Positions 6,058 through 14,908 are shown, numbered from the stretch's first letter. The stretch: 19,150 nt of DNA from an uncultured Clostridia bacterium (GCA_937892865.1 CALBJG010000097.1:1-19150), one strand, 5' to 3'. Notes: a model not told the origin generated them from the letters alone. Translations and numbers: made by a program.

Positions 6058-9000
6058 ATGAAACATATCGTTCCTTTCCGCAACTGTCCCGTCACCTGGG
6101 ACAACGCTTTGCCCATGGGCAACAGCAATTTCGGTGGTATGCTTTACTTTGAGGACAATAAACTTCTTATGCCTATGAACCATTACGAGGTTTACTATAC
6201 CTCCAACGGCAAACCTATGCCGGAAGACTGGCTCAACCCCATCTCCGATGACCCCGGCGCACGGCACAGATCTTTTGCTGAGCGGGCCGACCGGAATCAA
6301 CCTACCGATGATGAGCCCTACATCAGTTACCGCATTGACCGGGCTACATATGACAAGAACCCTAATTACGGAAACGCAAAGTGGATGGGTGTCCATCCTG
6401 CCACCGGCGATTTCAGTTTCATTCCCTCCGCTTGCCTGGACAAAGGTGACAGTGAACTGACACTCTATGTGGAAAATGCCTGCATCCGTTTCAACCGAAA
6501 AACAGACGATGTTTCTCTGACCGTGGATACCATTACCGCCCGGAAAGATTGCATCATCAATAAAGTTTCTCAAACCGAGACCGGTCTGCTTTCTGCCTTC
6601 GAGATCTCCCTGGCGCCTTACCGGGATTACGCACCGCCCTCTGTGGAATTTTTCCAGATCGACGATTCTACCTTTGGCTACACCGCAACCCGCGTCTTTG
6701 AGAATCCGGAAAAGTCCTTTGTTTTCAGTGGCGTTATCCGTCTTATAGGCGCAAAAGGCAAACTGACTTACGACGAATTCACCTGCCGTGTGGAAATTAC
6801 CGAAAGCGAAAAAGATTTCTACATCTGCACCGGCATTTATACCCAGTACCGCTACGCGGACACCTTAAAAGAGGGCATCGCAAAATTGGCAGAGGACACC
6901 GCCGATATGGATGCGCTTTATCAGGAGCATCAGACTTACTGGGAAAAGTTTTTCCAAACTTCCTCTATCTCTCTGCCGGATAAATTCCTGGAAACTATAT
7001 ATTATGTAAACCAATACGCATTGGATTGCTGTTCCGGCGAGAATGGCTATATGACCCACCAGGCCTGCGGTCTCAACGGTCTTTGGGATGTGCGGCATCC
7101 CACCATCTGGGGCAGCCGCTGGTACTGGGATGTGAACATTCAGGCAGCTTATGCCGGCGTATTCTCCAGCAACCGTCTGAACCTGGGCAAGGTCTTCTCT
7201 GACGGTCTGCTGACTTATGTGGAACTGGCGGAGCGGTTTGCAAAGAATGTACATAATATGCCCGGAGTTGCTTTGGACTTCCCACCCCAGAACTACTACA
7301 GCACCTGGCCCTGGTGCGCAGGATACTTATGGAATCAGTTTGAATACAGCGGCGATGTGGAGTATCTTCGCAAAGACGCCTATCCTCTGTTCAAGAAACT
7401 GTGCGAGTTTACACTGGCATTATTCCAATATGACGAGAATACCGACACTTACTATGTCTATCCGGACATTTCTCCGGAGCAGGGCGCCCTTTCCCACAAC
7501 ACAACCATTACCATCGCCAGTGTAAAATATATGCTGCAGTTCACACTGAAGGCGGCAGAAATTTTAGGCGACAGTGACCCGATGCTTGCAGATGTTCAGA
7601 ATCTACTGAACAAGTTGCCTCCCTACTACTTCTCCAAGGAAGGCAAATGGGGCGTACATCTGAAAGATGCCCTGGAAGCCCCAGATAATCTGTGGCTGCG
7701 CCATCCCAGTATGCTGATGCCCATTTTCCCCACCGGTGAATTTGATCCTCTGTCCACTGACGGAGAAACCCTTAAAAAACTGAGCAACACCGTGGATTAC
7801 CTCATTGACAACTGCGAGACCGGCATTTTCGGCGGCAGTTGGATCTCCGCCGCAGCTTCCCGTTTGGGTAGAGGACAGACCGCCATGCGGCTTTTATATG
7901 AACGGGGTATTGACCATATGCTCCGCCCCAACGGTCTCACCGCAGAGCAAACCAACCGGTTTATGAACTACTGTCTGATCCACCATCAACCGCTGTACTA
8001 CCCTTGTATGATGGAGTTTACCGGTCAGATGTTGGCAGCGGTGAACGAAATGCTCCTCCAGTCCTACAACGGCGTGATTCGGGTATTCCCCGCTATGCCT
8101 AATGGCAGCAAGGAATGGGAGCGCTTCCACAGAGATGGTGAAAGCGTAAGCGAATACCGTCACCGCTGCAATGATTATGACGCCTGGAAGGATGTACGGT
8201 TTGATAAACTTCTGGCCCGTGGCGCTTTTGAGATCACTGCAGAACTGGCCGGTGGCAAACTGCGTTTTATCCGGATAGACAGCAAGTTAGGCGGCGATGC
8301 AAGCATCACCTCTCCCTATCTGACAAAGGATATGAAGGTATTCTGCAATGGCAAGGAAATTGCCGCTGTCTGGAATGACGGCATTCTCTGCTTCGCCACC
8401 GAGGCAGGCTGCTCTTACCTGATTGCAGAAAACGCACAGGAGGATACCACGCCCACCGGTGATGTCCATTATCCTGCCCAGGGTATGATTCGCACCGCTT
8501 ATACCAAGCACCGTATTTACCTGGGTGAGACCCCGGATACCCAGTTCTACAAGGCTTTGGACGGCATCTTATATGACTGGTTTATCGGTGATGCCCGGAT
8601 GACAAATAACTGTAACTACAAATTTGACTTCGGCATTCATAAAGAAAAGGACTACGCCTCTCAAATGCCGCTGCCGACATTTACTGCCCTTCCTATGGCC
8701 CACACCTCCGGTGCGATCATCTTCCTGGATCAGAACAACTGCCGCTATCAGGTGATCGAGGGTTACGGCATTGTCAGCGACGGCGAGATCACCGCAAAAG
8801 AGCGCAACCACAGTTGTCTCCTGCGGAAGGATTTCATAGAAGGCACTGAGCCTGCGGAGTTTGTGATCGACACCCCCAGAGGTCAGTTTGATTTCTTCGT
8901 CGTTTCCGGCGACGCGGAAGAAGACAGCGTTACCATCATTGAGACTGAGAACGGTTTCCGCGTGGGCGGCGATGTAGTGAAGAAAGGCGCCTGGCAGTAT

Positions 9001-9117
9001 GATGTGATTCCTGTGATCCACAAGAAAGACGATCTGCTGCGGCTGAAGATCTCCACAAAACCCGGCTACAAGTGGAAACTGAACTTCCTGATTATGAACT
9101 CTGTAAAGGGTTACTAA
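6058..9117 (+). CDS. GH95-like glycoside hydrolase, cytoplasmic, with C-terminal extension
   Basis: 1019 aa, ATG with AGGAGG seven bases upstream. The N-terminus (PVTWDNALPMGNSNFGGMLY, residues 11-30) resembles the opening of GH95 enzymes. The central alpha/alpha barrel region has GLNGLWD (338-344), then RWYWDVNIQ (354-362), SPEQGA (472-477), and NEMLLQSYNGVIRVFPAMP from about 663. GH95 members remove terminal alpha-L-fucose or alpha-L-galactose. In Bifidobacterium AfcA the pair Asn421/Asn423 activates water; by eye these align with Asp358 and Asn360, and the acid Glu566 with Glu474. These assignments are my alignment and need checking. There is no signal peptide, so it should act on imported oligosaccharides. 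Residues about 800-1019 are not explained by the usual GH95 architecture. The substrate may not be a fucoside. Own promoter and strong terminator: monocistronic. Confidence 0.78.
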   Translation: MKHIVPFRNCPVTWDNALPMGNSNFGGMLYFEDNKLLMPMNHYEVYYTSNGKPMPEDWLNPISDDPGARHRSFAERADRNQPTDDEPYISYRIDRATYDKNPNYGNAKWMGVHPATGDFSFIPSACLDKGDSELTLYVENACIRFNRKTDDVSLTVDTITARKDCIINKVSQTETGLLSAFEISLAPYRDYAPPSVEFFQIDDSTFGYTATRVFENPEKSFVFSGVIRLIGAKGKLTYDEFTCRVEITESEKDFYICTGIYTQYRYADTLKEGIAKLAEDTADMDALYQEHQTYWEKFFQTSSISLPDKFLETIYYVNQYALDCCSGENGYMTHQACGLNGLWDVRHPTIWGSRWYWDVNIQAAYAGVFSSNRLNLGKVFSDGLLTYVELAERFAKNVHNMPGVALDFPPQNYYSTWPWCAGYLWNQFEYSGDVEYLRKDAYPLFKKLCEFTLALFQYDENTDTYYVYPDISPEQGALSHNTTITIASVKYMLQFTLKAAEILGDSDPMLADVQNLLNKLPPYYFSKEGKWGVHLKDALEAPDNLWLRHPSMLMPIFPTGEFDPLSTDGETLKKLSNTVDYLIDNCETGIFGGSWISAAASRLGRGQTAMRLLYERGIDHMLRPNGLTAEQTNRFMNYCLIHHQPLYYPCMMEFTGQMLAAVNEMLLQSYNGVIRVFPAMPNGSKEWERFHRDGESVSEYRHRCNDYDAWKDVRFDKLLARGAFEITAELAGGKLRFIRIDSKLGGDASITSPYLTKDMKVFCNGKEIAAVWNDGILCFATEAGCSYLIAENAQEDTTPTGDVHYPAQGMIRTAYTKHRIYLGETPDTQFYKALDGILYDWFIGDARMTNNCNYKFDFGIHKEKDYASQMPLPTFTALPMAHTSGAIIFLDQNNCRYQVIEGYGIVSDGEITAKERNHSCLLRKDFIEGTEPAEFVIDTPRGQFDFFVVSGDAEEDSVTIIETENGFRVGGDVVKKGAWQYDVIPVIHKKDDLLRLKISTKPGYKWKLNFLIMNSVKGY

Positions 9118-9123
9118 AAATTA

Positions 9124-9155
9124 TTCCGGGTGCCAAAGGGCACCCGGAACTTTTT
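9124..9155. terminator. Strong terminator after the GH95-like gene
   Basis: TTCCGGGTGCC (9124-9134) pairs with GGCACCCGGAA (9139-9149), loop AAAG, then a T tract. An A-rich left flank lets it serve the minus-strand microprotein ORF too. Confidence 0.9.
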
Positions 9156-9228
9156 ATATCCACATATTCTCCCACATAGAAGCGGCAACGATGAGGGCTA
9201 CGCCAAACAAACAAGACAGAATTCCCAT
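9154..9228 (-). CDS. Candidate 24-residue membrane microprotein
   Basis: On the minus strand ATG 9228 to TAA 9154 encodes MGILSCLFGVALIVAASMW followed by ENMWI. Residues 2-17 are hydrophobic enough for one membrane span. AAAGGAGAC lies 6 nt upstream of the ATG, as good as the sites of the real genes nearby. The ORF ends next to the terminator stem at 9124-9149, which would end a minus-strand transcript. TATAAT-like boxes occur upstream on that strand (9290-9295, 9301-9306) but with poor -35 matches. Small size means it could be chance, yet the ribosome site, hydrophobic content and terminator together favour a real small gene. No function can be named. Confidence 0.5.
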   Translation of the reverse strand: MGILSCLFGVALIVAASMWENMWI

Positions 9229-9259
9229 TATTTTGTCTCCTTTCCATATAACCGGCCTA

Positions 9260-9288
9260 TTTACTTTCCTATTTTCTTCTGCTATAAT
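9260..9288 (+). promoter_or_regulatory. Probable promoter of the AraC-family gene
   Basis: TTTACT (9260-9265), 17 bp, TATAAT (9283-9288), giving a leader of about 90 nt. The rest of 9289-9384 is very AT-rich with other TATAAT-like boxes, so the exact start is uncertain. Confidence 0.5.
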
Positions 9289-9384
9289 TATTATATCGCT
9301 ATTATATGTTTTTGAAATCATAATACCGCCTATAATTATAACGATATCGCCATATATAGCATTTTAATATAAGGATTTGATGTT

Positions 9385-10266
9385 ATGAAAATCAGCATTC
9401 GGCATAATCAAATGGAAGAAGTAGAGGGTCTGCATAACGAATACCCCTATGCTTACCACCATGTAGACCTGGACACGACCCTTGTCCCCTGGCACTGGCA
9501 CGAGGCGCTGGAGTTTAACTATGTGGTATCCGGGCAGGTTAAAGTAAACACGACAAATCAAAGTTTTACATTCTCCCAGGGGCAGGCATTTTTCATCAAC
9601 AGCAATGTATTGACGGCTATGACCCACATTGACGGCTGTGTATTGGACTCCCATCTGTTTGATCCGGTTTTTCTTGGTGGGCATTTCAAAAGCGTATTTC
9701 AAACCAAGTATCTCAGCCCGGTGATTCAAAACAGACATATTGAACTGATCCCCCTTCCGGGAGAAACCCCGGGGCAGAAACAAATGCTGAGCAAACTCCG
9801 TCACCTTGCCGATCTCCAATCTCAAGCGGATACGGAATTTCAGACCCGGAATCTGCTCTCTGAAATTTGGCTGTTACTTTTGGAAGAAACCAAACATCAG
9901 CAGAAAGTTTCAGAAAGCAATTTCCGTGATCAGGATCGGATACTGTCGATGATGAGTTGGATCCACGATCACTACCCAAACAAGATCACCCTGGAGCAGA
10001 TCGCCGCAGCCGCCGCCATCAGTACAAGAGAGTGTCTGCGCTGTTTTCAATCGCGCATTGGACAGAGCCCTATGGAATATCTCATCGCTTACCGCATCAG
10101 TGTCAGCAAAAAACTGCTGGGTTCTACAGATCTTCCCATAGCAGATATCTCCATCCGTACCGGTTTTAACAGCCCTGCCTATTTTTCCAAGATATTTAAA
10201 CGGGACACCGGAAAAAACCCTTTGGACTACCGCAAGGAGACCAAAGGGCTGAAAGACGCGCCATAA
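9385..10266 (+). CDS. AraC/XylS-family transcriptional regulator with cupin sensor domain
   Basis: 293 aa; AAGGA (9371-9375) lies nine bases before the ATG. The N-terminal half has the cupin-type signature PWHWHEALEFNYVVSG (35-50) used to sense small ligands, often sugars. Residues about 187-287 form the two-helix-turn-helix DNA-binding domain, with the first around 203-222 and the second 251-273 (IADISIRTGFNSPAYFSKIF), ending in the usual FKRDTGKNPLDYR. It lies just downstream of the GH95-like hydrolase, and such regulators commonly control adjacent sugar-degrading genes. The direct repeats in the hydrolase promoter (5966-5975, 6007-6016) are the candidate target; that link is inference. It could also act on the TRAP transporter genes beyond it. 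Confidence 0.92.
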   Translation: MKISIRHNQMEEVEGLHNEYPYAYHHVDLDTTLVPWHWHEALEFNYVVSGQVKVNTTNQSFTFSQGQAFFINSNVLTAMTHIDGCVLDSHLFDPVFLGGHFKSVFQTKYLSPVIQNRHIELIPLPGETPGQKQMLSKLRHLADLQSQADTEFQTRNLLSEIWLLLLEETKHQQKVSESNFRDQDRILSMMSWIHDHYPNKITLEQIAAAAAISTRECLRCFQSRIGQSPMEYLIAYRISVSKKLLGSTDLPIADISIRTGFNSPAYFSKIFKRDTGKNPLDYRKETKGLKDAP

Positions 10267-10276
10267 ATATGCAGAT

Positions 10277-10312
10277 AAAAACTCCGAACTGAAATCAGTT
10301 CGGAGTTTTTTG
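10277..10312. terminator. Bidirectional terminator between the AraC gene and the TRAP permease
   Basis: A 16-bp perfect stem, core ACTCCGAACTGA with TCAGTTCGGAGT, loop AA, A run on the left and T run on the right. It serves the convergent ends at 10266 and 10313. Confidence 0.9.
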
Positions 10313-12262
10313 TTATTCACTTAATGTTGCTTCCTTTTTACGGGTAAGGATCTGCAAAACAAGCACAGAGCCCACCAATACGAAGCCGATCACATCGGTA
10401 ACAATACCGGGATAGATCAGGAGCAGACCGCCTGCCAGGCAGACGATACGCTCATACCAGCGCATATTCCGCAGGAAGTAACCTTCCAGCGCAGAGGATA
10501 CGCCGAAAATACCGATGAGTGATGTGATGCAGATCTGCACCACCTCGAGGGCGTTGGTGTCGATAAACAGCATTGCCGGATTCAGCGCAAAGACATAAGG
10601 CACGATAAATGCGCCGATGGCAAGTTTCGTGGCGGTGATCGCCGTTTTCATGGGGTTTGCCTGGGCGATGGCTGCGCCGGCGTATGCCGCCAGTGCCACG
10701 GGAGGCGTTAAATCTGCAACGATGCCGAAGTAGAACACAAAGAAGTGGGCCGCCAATGCGGGAACGCCCATACGCACCAAAATAGGCGCGCAGGTTGCCG
10801 CCATAATGCAATAGTTGGCTGTGGTGGGGACACCCATACCCAGCACGATACAGCAGAGCATCGTCAAGAACAGCGCGATGATCACCTGGTTACCTGCCAG
10901 GCTCACGATGCCGTTGATGATGATATTGGCAAGACCGGTCATAGTGATCGTACCGGCAATGATACCGGCAACACCGCAAGCGGCGGCGACGGTGATCATA
11001 CCCTGTCCGCCGGCAGCCAATGCTTCTAAGATCCGCTTGGGGGGGATGCGGTTACCCTTGTTAAAGAGGCTGACCACAATGGCCGCTACAATAGCGATGG
11101 CGGCAGCATACTGGATAGAACGCTGGTTCGTACCCACCAGGTAGATCAGCAGGATCAGCGGCAGCAGCAGATAGGTCTGCTTCAGCAAAGGCTTGATCCT
11201 GGGCAGTTCTTCCTTGGTAAGACCACGGAGTCCCTCTTTCTTGGCTTCCAGATGGACAGCGATAAAAATACCGGCAAAGTACAAGACCGCAGGCAGAATT
11301 GCCCGGACCACGATATTGCTGTAAGGAACGCCCACATAGTCTGCCATCAGGAACGCGGCTGCGCCCATAATGGGGGGCATGATCTGTCCACCGGTGGAAG
11401 CAGATGCCTCTGCCGCAGCAGCAAATTCCGGTTTATAGCCGGTTTTTTTCATCAGGGGGATGGTGACAGAGCCGGAGCCTACGGTATTGGCAACGGAAGA
11501 ACCGGATACCATACCTTCCATTGCGCTGGCCACAACGGCAACCTTGGCAGGACCGCCGGAGAAGCCGCCCACCACCGCATTGGAGATGTTAATAAAGAAA
11601 TCCGCAATACCGGTGCGCTCCAAAAATGCGCCGAAAATGATAAACACCACGATGAATTTGGAGCAGACATTGATGGGCGTGGAGAGGATGCCCTCTTTGC
11701 TGTAGAACAGATAAGAGATCATATACTTCAGTTTGCCGATGAGGGTGGGATTGTTCAAGCCCCAAACAAGGGCGTAAACGATCAGACAGCCTGCAACGAT
11801 CAAAATAGGCAGACCCACGCTCCGGCGGCAGACTTCCGCCAGCGCCAAAACGCCGATAATGCCGATGATCACCTGGTACAGTTCAAACCGGCTGCCCTGC
11901 TGGATAATGGTCATGGCATTGCAGGTGTAGTAAAGGAATGCGCCGGTACCCAGGATCATCAGGATCCAATCGTACCAAGGTAAATAGTTCACTTTTTGCA
12001 TGCCTTTTTTCGCCGGGAATACCAGGTATCCCAGCAAAATGATGAATGCCATAAAGGATGTCAGCCGGATCTCTTCCAGCCAACTGGTGAACAGTGTCAC
12101 ATAAATACAAAACAGAGAGAAGATCGCCAAAACGCAGGTAACGATGATCTTTGGCGTTCCCTCCCAGATGCGGACATTGGACTCCCGGTCGAATTTCTTC
12201 ATTACCGCGTCCAGGTCCATAGGCGCTTGGGTCTCAGGCGCCTTTTTCTTAAAAAATGCCAT
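10313..12262 (-). CDS. TRAP transporter fused permease (4TM+12TM type, TAXI family)
   Basis: 649 aa from ATG 12262; AAGGAGGT seven bases upstream decides the start (the frame extends 12 codons further back). Membrane component of a sodium-driven TRAP importer in which the small DctQ-like and large DctM-like subunits are one chain. A hydrophilic N-terminus (about 45 residues) is followed by many hydrophobic segments. The DctM-like core includes GSGSVTIPLMKKTGYKPEF and then ASTGGQIMPPIMGAAAFLMA at about 260-300, and later GMGVPTTANYCIMA. It lies 57 bp downstream of the TAXI binding protein and is probably co-transcribed, with a hairpin in the gap. TAXI substrates are mostly organic or amino acids; this one cannot be read from sequence. 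Confidence 0.93.
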   Translation of the reverse strand: MAFFKKKAPETQAPMDLDAVMKKFDRESNVRIWEGTPKIIVTCVLAIFSLFCIYVTLFTSWLEEIRLTSFMAFIILLGYLVFPAKKGMQKVNYLPWYDWILMILGTGAFLYYTCNAMTIIQQGSRFELYQVIIGIIGVLALAEVCRRSVGLPILIVAGCLIVYALVWGLNNPTLIGKLKYMISYLFYSKEGILSTPINVCSKFIVVFIIFGAFLERTGIADFFINISNAVVGGFSGGPAKVAVVASAMEGMVSGSSVANTVGSGSVTIPLMKKTGYKPEFAAAAEASASTGGQIMPPIMGAAAFLMADYVGVPYSNIVVRAILPAVLYFAGIFIAVHLEAKKEGLRGLTKEELPRIKPLLKQTYLLLPLILLIYLVGTNQRSIQYAAAIAIVAAIVVSLFNKGNRIPPKRILEALAAGGQGMITVAAACGVAGIIAGTITMTGLANIIINGIVSLAGNQVIIALFLTMLCCIVLGMGVPTTANYCIMAATCAPILVRMGVPALAAHFFVFYFGIVADLTPPVALAAYAGAAIAQANPMKTAITATKLAIGAFIVPYVFALNPAMLFIDTNALEVVQICITSLIGIFGVSSALEGYFLRNMRWYERIVCLAGGLLLIYPGIVTDVIGFVLVGSVLVLQILTRKKEATLSE

Positions 12263-12285
12263 AGTGTACCTCCTTGAAATGGGAA

Positions 12286-12311
12286 ATGGCTGCGGCATTT
12301 GCCGCAGCCAT
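12286..12311 (-). repeat. Intercistronic hairpin between TAXI binding protein and permease
   Basis: Perfect inverted repeat ATGGCTGCGGCA / TGCCGCAGCCAT around 2 nt. No T tract follows in the direction of transcription, so it is not a simple terminator. It more likely protects the upstream mRNA end and keeps the binding protein in excess over the permease. Confidence 0.7.
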
Positions 12312-12319
12312 ACGAAGCA

Positions 12320-13276
12320 TTACTGTACGGTAACCTCTACGCCCTTTTCCTTGAAGTACTTGGCTGCGCCGGCGTGGAAAGGTGCTTCCATACCGGAGGT
12401 GGCGTTTTCAATGCTCAGTTCTGCGCCCTTGCCGTTTTCCTTGGTGATGGCTTCGATGTTATCGAAGATAGCCGCGGTGAGTTTGTAAACATCATCCTCG
12501 GAAGCATCGGCGCTGACGATCAATGTTGCCTTAACGGTAACAGTGGTCACATCCTCGGTCTGCTTGGCATAAGTGCCTGCGGGGATCTTATAGGTGGTGT
12601 AGAAGGGGCAATCCTTCATCAGTTTGTCAGCGATCTCGCCGTCAATGGGAACCAGGTATGCATCATTGGTGGTGCAAAGTTCGGTGATGGCGGGGGTGGG
12701 AGCGCCTGCCACGATGAAAGCGGCATCGATCTTGCCATCCTTCAAGGAGTCTGCGCTGTCAGCAAAGGACTGGTACTGGGGCTTGATGTCCTGCTCAGTC
12801 AGACCCGCAGCGGTCAGCACGTCAACAGCGTTGAAGTAAACGCCGGAACCGGGCGCGCCGATGGAAACAGACTTACCCTTCAGGTCGGCAACGGTCTTGA
12901 TCGCAGGATCCATAGTGATCAACTGCACAGCCTCTGCGTACAGACCGGCAACAACACGGAAAGAATTGATCTTGCCTTCCTTCTCGAAGGAACGGGTGCC
13001 TTCCCAGGCATATGCCATAACATCGGACTGGACAGTACCCAACTGGTAGTTGCCGGCATCGATGCCCTGGATGTTGGCCTTGGAGCCGTCGGTAGAAACA
13101 ACGGTAACACCGATGTTTGCATTATTCTTAATGTACTGGCCCAGAACGCCGCCGTAGCCGTAATATGTACCGGAAGTACCGCCGGTGCCCATTGTCATAC
13201 TTGTGCCACTGCCTGCGCAGGCTGCCATAGACAGCATCATCAGCGCTGCCAGGACCAATGCAAAAATTCTCTTCAT
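12320..13276 (-). CDS. TAXI-family TRAP transporter solute-binding lipoprotein
   Basis: 318 aa from ATG 13276, with GGAGGA seven bases upstream. The first 22 residues form a lipoprotein signal (MKRIFALVLAALMMLSMAAC) with Cys20 as the lipid site, so it is anchored outside the membrane. The mature part starts with GTGGTSGTYYGYGGVLGQYI, the hallmark of TAXI proteins, and has VADLKGKSVSIGAPGSG in the middle and GAAKYFKEKG at the end. It captures the substrate and hands it to the fused permease encoded directly downstream. Length is normal. Expression probably comes from the promoter at 13335-13363; palindromic ATTGTATACAAT sequences lie upstream of it. Confidence 0.94.
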   Translation of the reverse strand: MKRIFALVLAALMMLSMAACAGSGTSMTMGTGGTSGTYYGYGGVLGQYIKNNANIGVTVVSTDGSKANIQGIDAGNYQLGTVQSDVMAYAWEGTRSFEKEGKINSFRVVAGLYAEAVQLITMDPAIKTVADLKGKSVSIGAPGSGVYFNAVDVLTAAGLTEQDIKPQYQSFADSADSLKDGKIDAAFIVAGAPTPAITELCTTNDAYLVPIDGEIADKLMKDCPFYTTYKIPAGTYAKQTEDVTTVTVKATLIVSADASEDDVYKLTAAIFDNIEAITKENGKGAELSIENATSGMEAPFHAGAAKYFKEKGVEVTVQ

Positions 13277-13334
13277 AATTGCTTCCTCCAAAATTCAGAT
13301 ATATGATATAACCTTCATTATATGCATAGGTCAT

Positions 13335-13363
13335 ATTATATACTGTCTTTTCCATTTTTGCAA
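13335..13363 (-). promoter_or_regulatory. Promoter of the TAXI TRAP operon
   Basis: Minus strand TTGCAA (13358-13363), 17 bp, TATAAT (13335-13340). A second TATAAT lies at 13317-13322 with a poor -35. The leader is about 50 nt. Confidence 0.7.
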
Positions 13364-13403
13364 GATAAAAATGTTAAAAATTCATTTTTCTGTGTTAAAA
13401 CCG

Positions 13404-13453
13404 AAATTGTATACAATTTTTGCCATTGTATGCAAGTATACAATGGCAAAAAT
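13404..13453. promoter_or_regulatory. 16-bp palindrome plus 16-bp hairpin, candidate operator
   Basis: AAATTGTATACAATTT (13404-13419) is a perfect palindrome. It overlaps a second inverted repeat whose arms (13416-13431 and 13438-13453) carry TTGCCATTGTAT and ATACAATGGCAA. Each arm ends in the same ATTGTAT half site. The hairpin is flanked by A on its 3' side on either strand, so it is not a terminator. The TTGTATACAA shape resembles operators of GntR-type regulators; no such gene lies in the window. Confidence 0.5.
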
Positions 13454-13514
13454 GCAATTTATCTGTTATTTCGCCCTTTCTGAAGGGATGCTGTGATGTC
13501 TTACTCCCCTTTTG

Positions 13515-14873
13515 TCAAATCTTAATAATATTCAGGGCATTCAGCACCGAGGAGATCAAGATCAGCAGAATGAAGATCGGCGCGATATATTTGATCATCA
13601 CAACAAACAGTTTCTTACTCTTAAAGGGGGCATTGTCCGTTTCAATTTCTTCGATCAGTGTTTTGGGTTTGATCACATAACCTACAAAAATACAAGTGAT
13701 CAGCGCCACCAGCGGCATTATAACACTGTTGCTGATAAAATCGAAAAAGTCAAGGAACTGCATACCGATGATCTTAACATCCGCCCAAACGCCGTAGCCC
13801 AGGGTGGAGAGCAATCCCAGCGCGATACTGCCGACCAATACGACCAGGCATGTGACTTTCCGTTTCCAGCCGAATTTATCGATGAAGAGAGATACGACCG
13901 TTTCCATCAGAGAAATGGAAGATGTTAAGGCCGCCAACAGCACCAGAACAAAGAACAATGCGCCGATAAAAGAGCCGCCCGGTAACGATTCGAAGACCTT
14001 GGGAAGTGTAACAAACATCAAGCCGGGGCCCTGGCCAAGGGCGCTTTTATCCCCTCCCGAGAAAGAAAACACTGCGGGAATGATCATCAAGCCGGCAAAG
14101 AAAGCGATGCCGGTATCAAACAAACTGATCTGACGGGTGGCGCTCTCAATGTTCACATCTTTTTTCATATACGAACCGTATGTGATCATAATGCCCATCG
14201 CCAATGACATGGAATAGAACAACTGACCCATAGCGGCAAGTATGGTGGTAACGGAAAAGTGGGAAAAATCGGGTTTTAAGTAATAAATAACCCCTTCCAT
14301 CGCCCCCGGCAAGCAAGCGGAATAGATCGCCACCCCAAGGGACAGCACAACCAGCACCGGCATCATAAATTTGCTCACTTTTTCGATGCCCTTTTCAACG
14401 CCCAACAAGACAATGATCGCTGTCAGGCTGAGGAAAACGGAAAAATACAAAACAGGTTCGCCGGTGGAGGCGATAAAGTTGTTAAAATATCCGTCCTGGG
14501 CTGCGGCAAACATATCGCCGCTGCAAAATGCCACCAGATATTTTGTTACCCAGCCGCCGATCACCGCATAGTAAGGCAAAATAATGATCGGCACGATAGA
14601 CGCCAGGTACCCGAGAAAAGAAAACTTCCGGTTAAATTTGGCGAATGCCGACACGGCGCTGAGTTGCGCCTTGCGCCCCAAAGCGATCTCGGCCACCATC
14701 AAAGTAAAACCAAAGGTAACTGCCAGCAGAATATAAACAAGCAGAAAGATACCACCGCCGTATTTCGCCGCCAGATACGGAAAACGCCAAATATTACCCA
14801 AGCCCACCGCAGAGCCTGCGGCAGCCAAAACAAAACCCAATTTACCGGAAAAACCGCTTCTTTTTTGTTCCAT
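13515..14873 (-). CDS. Neurotransmitter:sodium symporter (NSS/SNF) family transporter
   Basis: 452 aa, ATG 14873 with AGAGGG seven bases upstream. A sodium-coupled importer, typically of amino acids, in the inner membrane. The N-terminal part GFVLAAAGSAVGLGNIWRFP (about residues 13-32) is the family signature and contains the unwound TM1 segment that binds sodium and substrate. GGGIFLLVYILL and MVAEIALGR follow (TM2). About 11-12 membrane spans are visible and the length matches bacterial members such as LeuT and Tyt1. It has its own promoter. No canonical terminator is seen in the bases after the stop. The substrate is not deducible. Confidence 0.93.
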   Translation of the reverse strand: MEQKRSGFSGKLGFVLAAAGSAVGLGNIWRFPYLAAKYGGGIFLLVYILLAVTFGFTLMVAEIALGRKAQLSAVSAFAKFNRKFSFLGYLASIVPIIILPYYAVIGGWVTKYLVAFCSGDMFAAAQDGYFNNFIASTGEPVLYFSVFLSLTAIIVLLGVEKGIEKVSKFMMPVLVVLSLGVAIYSACLPGAMEGVIYYLKPDFSHFSVTTILAAMGQLFYSMSLAMGIMITYGSYMKKDVNIESATRQISLFDTGIAFFAGLMIIPAVFSFSGGDKSALGQGPGLMFVTLPKVFESLPGGSFIGALFFVLVLLAALTSSISLMETVVSLFIDKFGWKRKVTCLVVLVGSIALGLLSTLGYGVWADVKIIGMQFLDFFDFISNSVIMPLVALITCIFVGYVIKPKTLIEEIETDNAPFKSKKLFVVMIKYIAPIFILLILISSVLNALNIIKI

Positions 14874-14908
14874 ACAAAAACCCTCTAATTTACAAAAATG
14901 CTTTGTCC

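Noticed and set aside
11252..11983. 243-codon plus-strand frame
   Set aside because: Antisense shadow of the TRAP permease; polar translation without family resemblance.
12299..13306. 335-codon plus-strand frame
   Set aside because: Exact antisense of the TAXI binding protein gene, which has lipoprotein signal, ribosome site and family motifs.
13417..13452. Terminator of the NSS transporter
   Set aside because: The stem is followed by A, not T, on either strand, and sits more than 60 bases past the stop.
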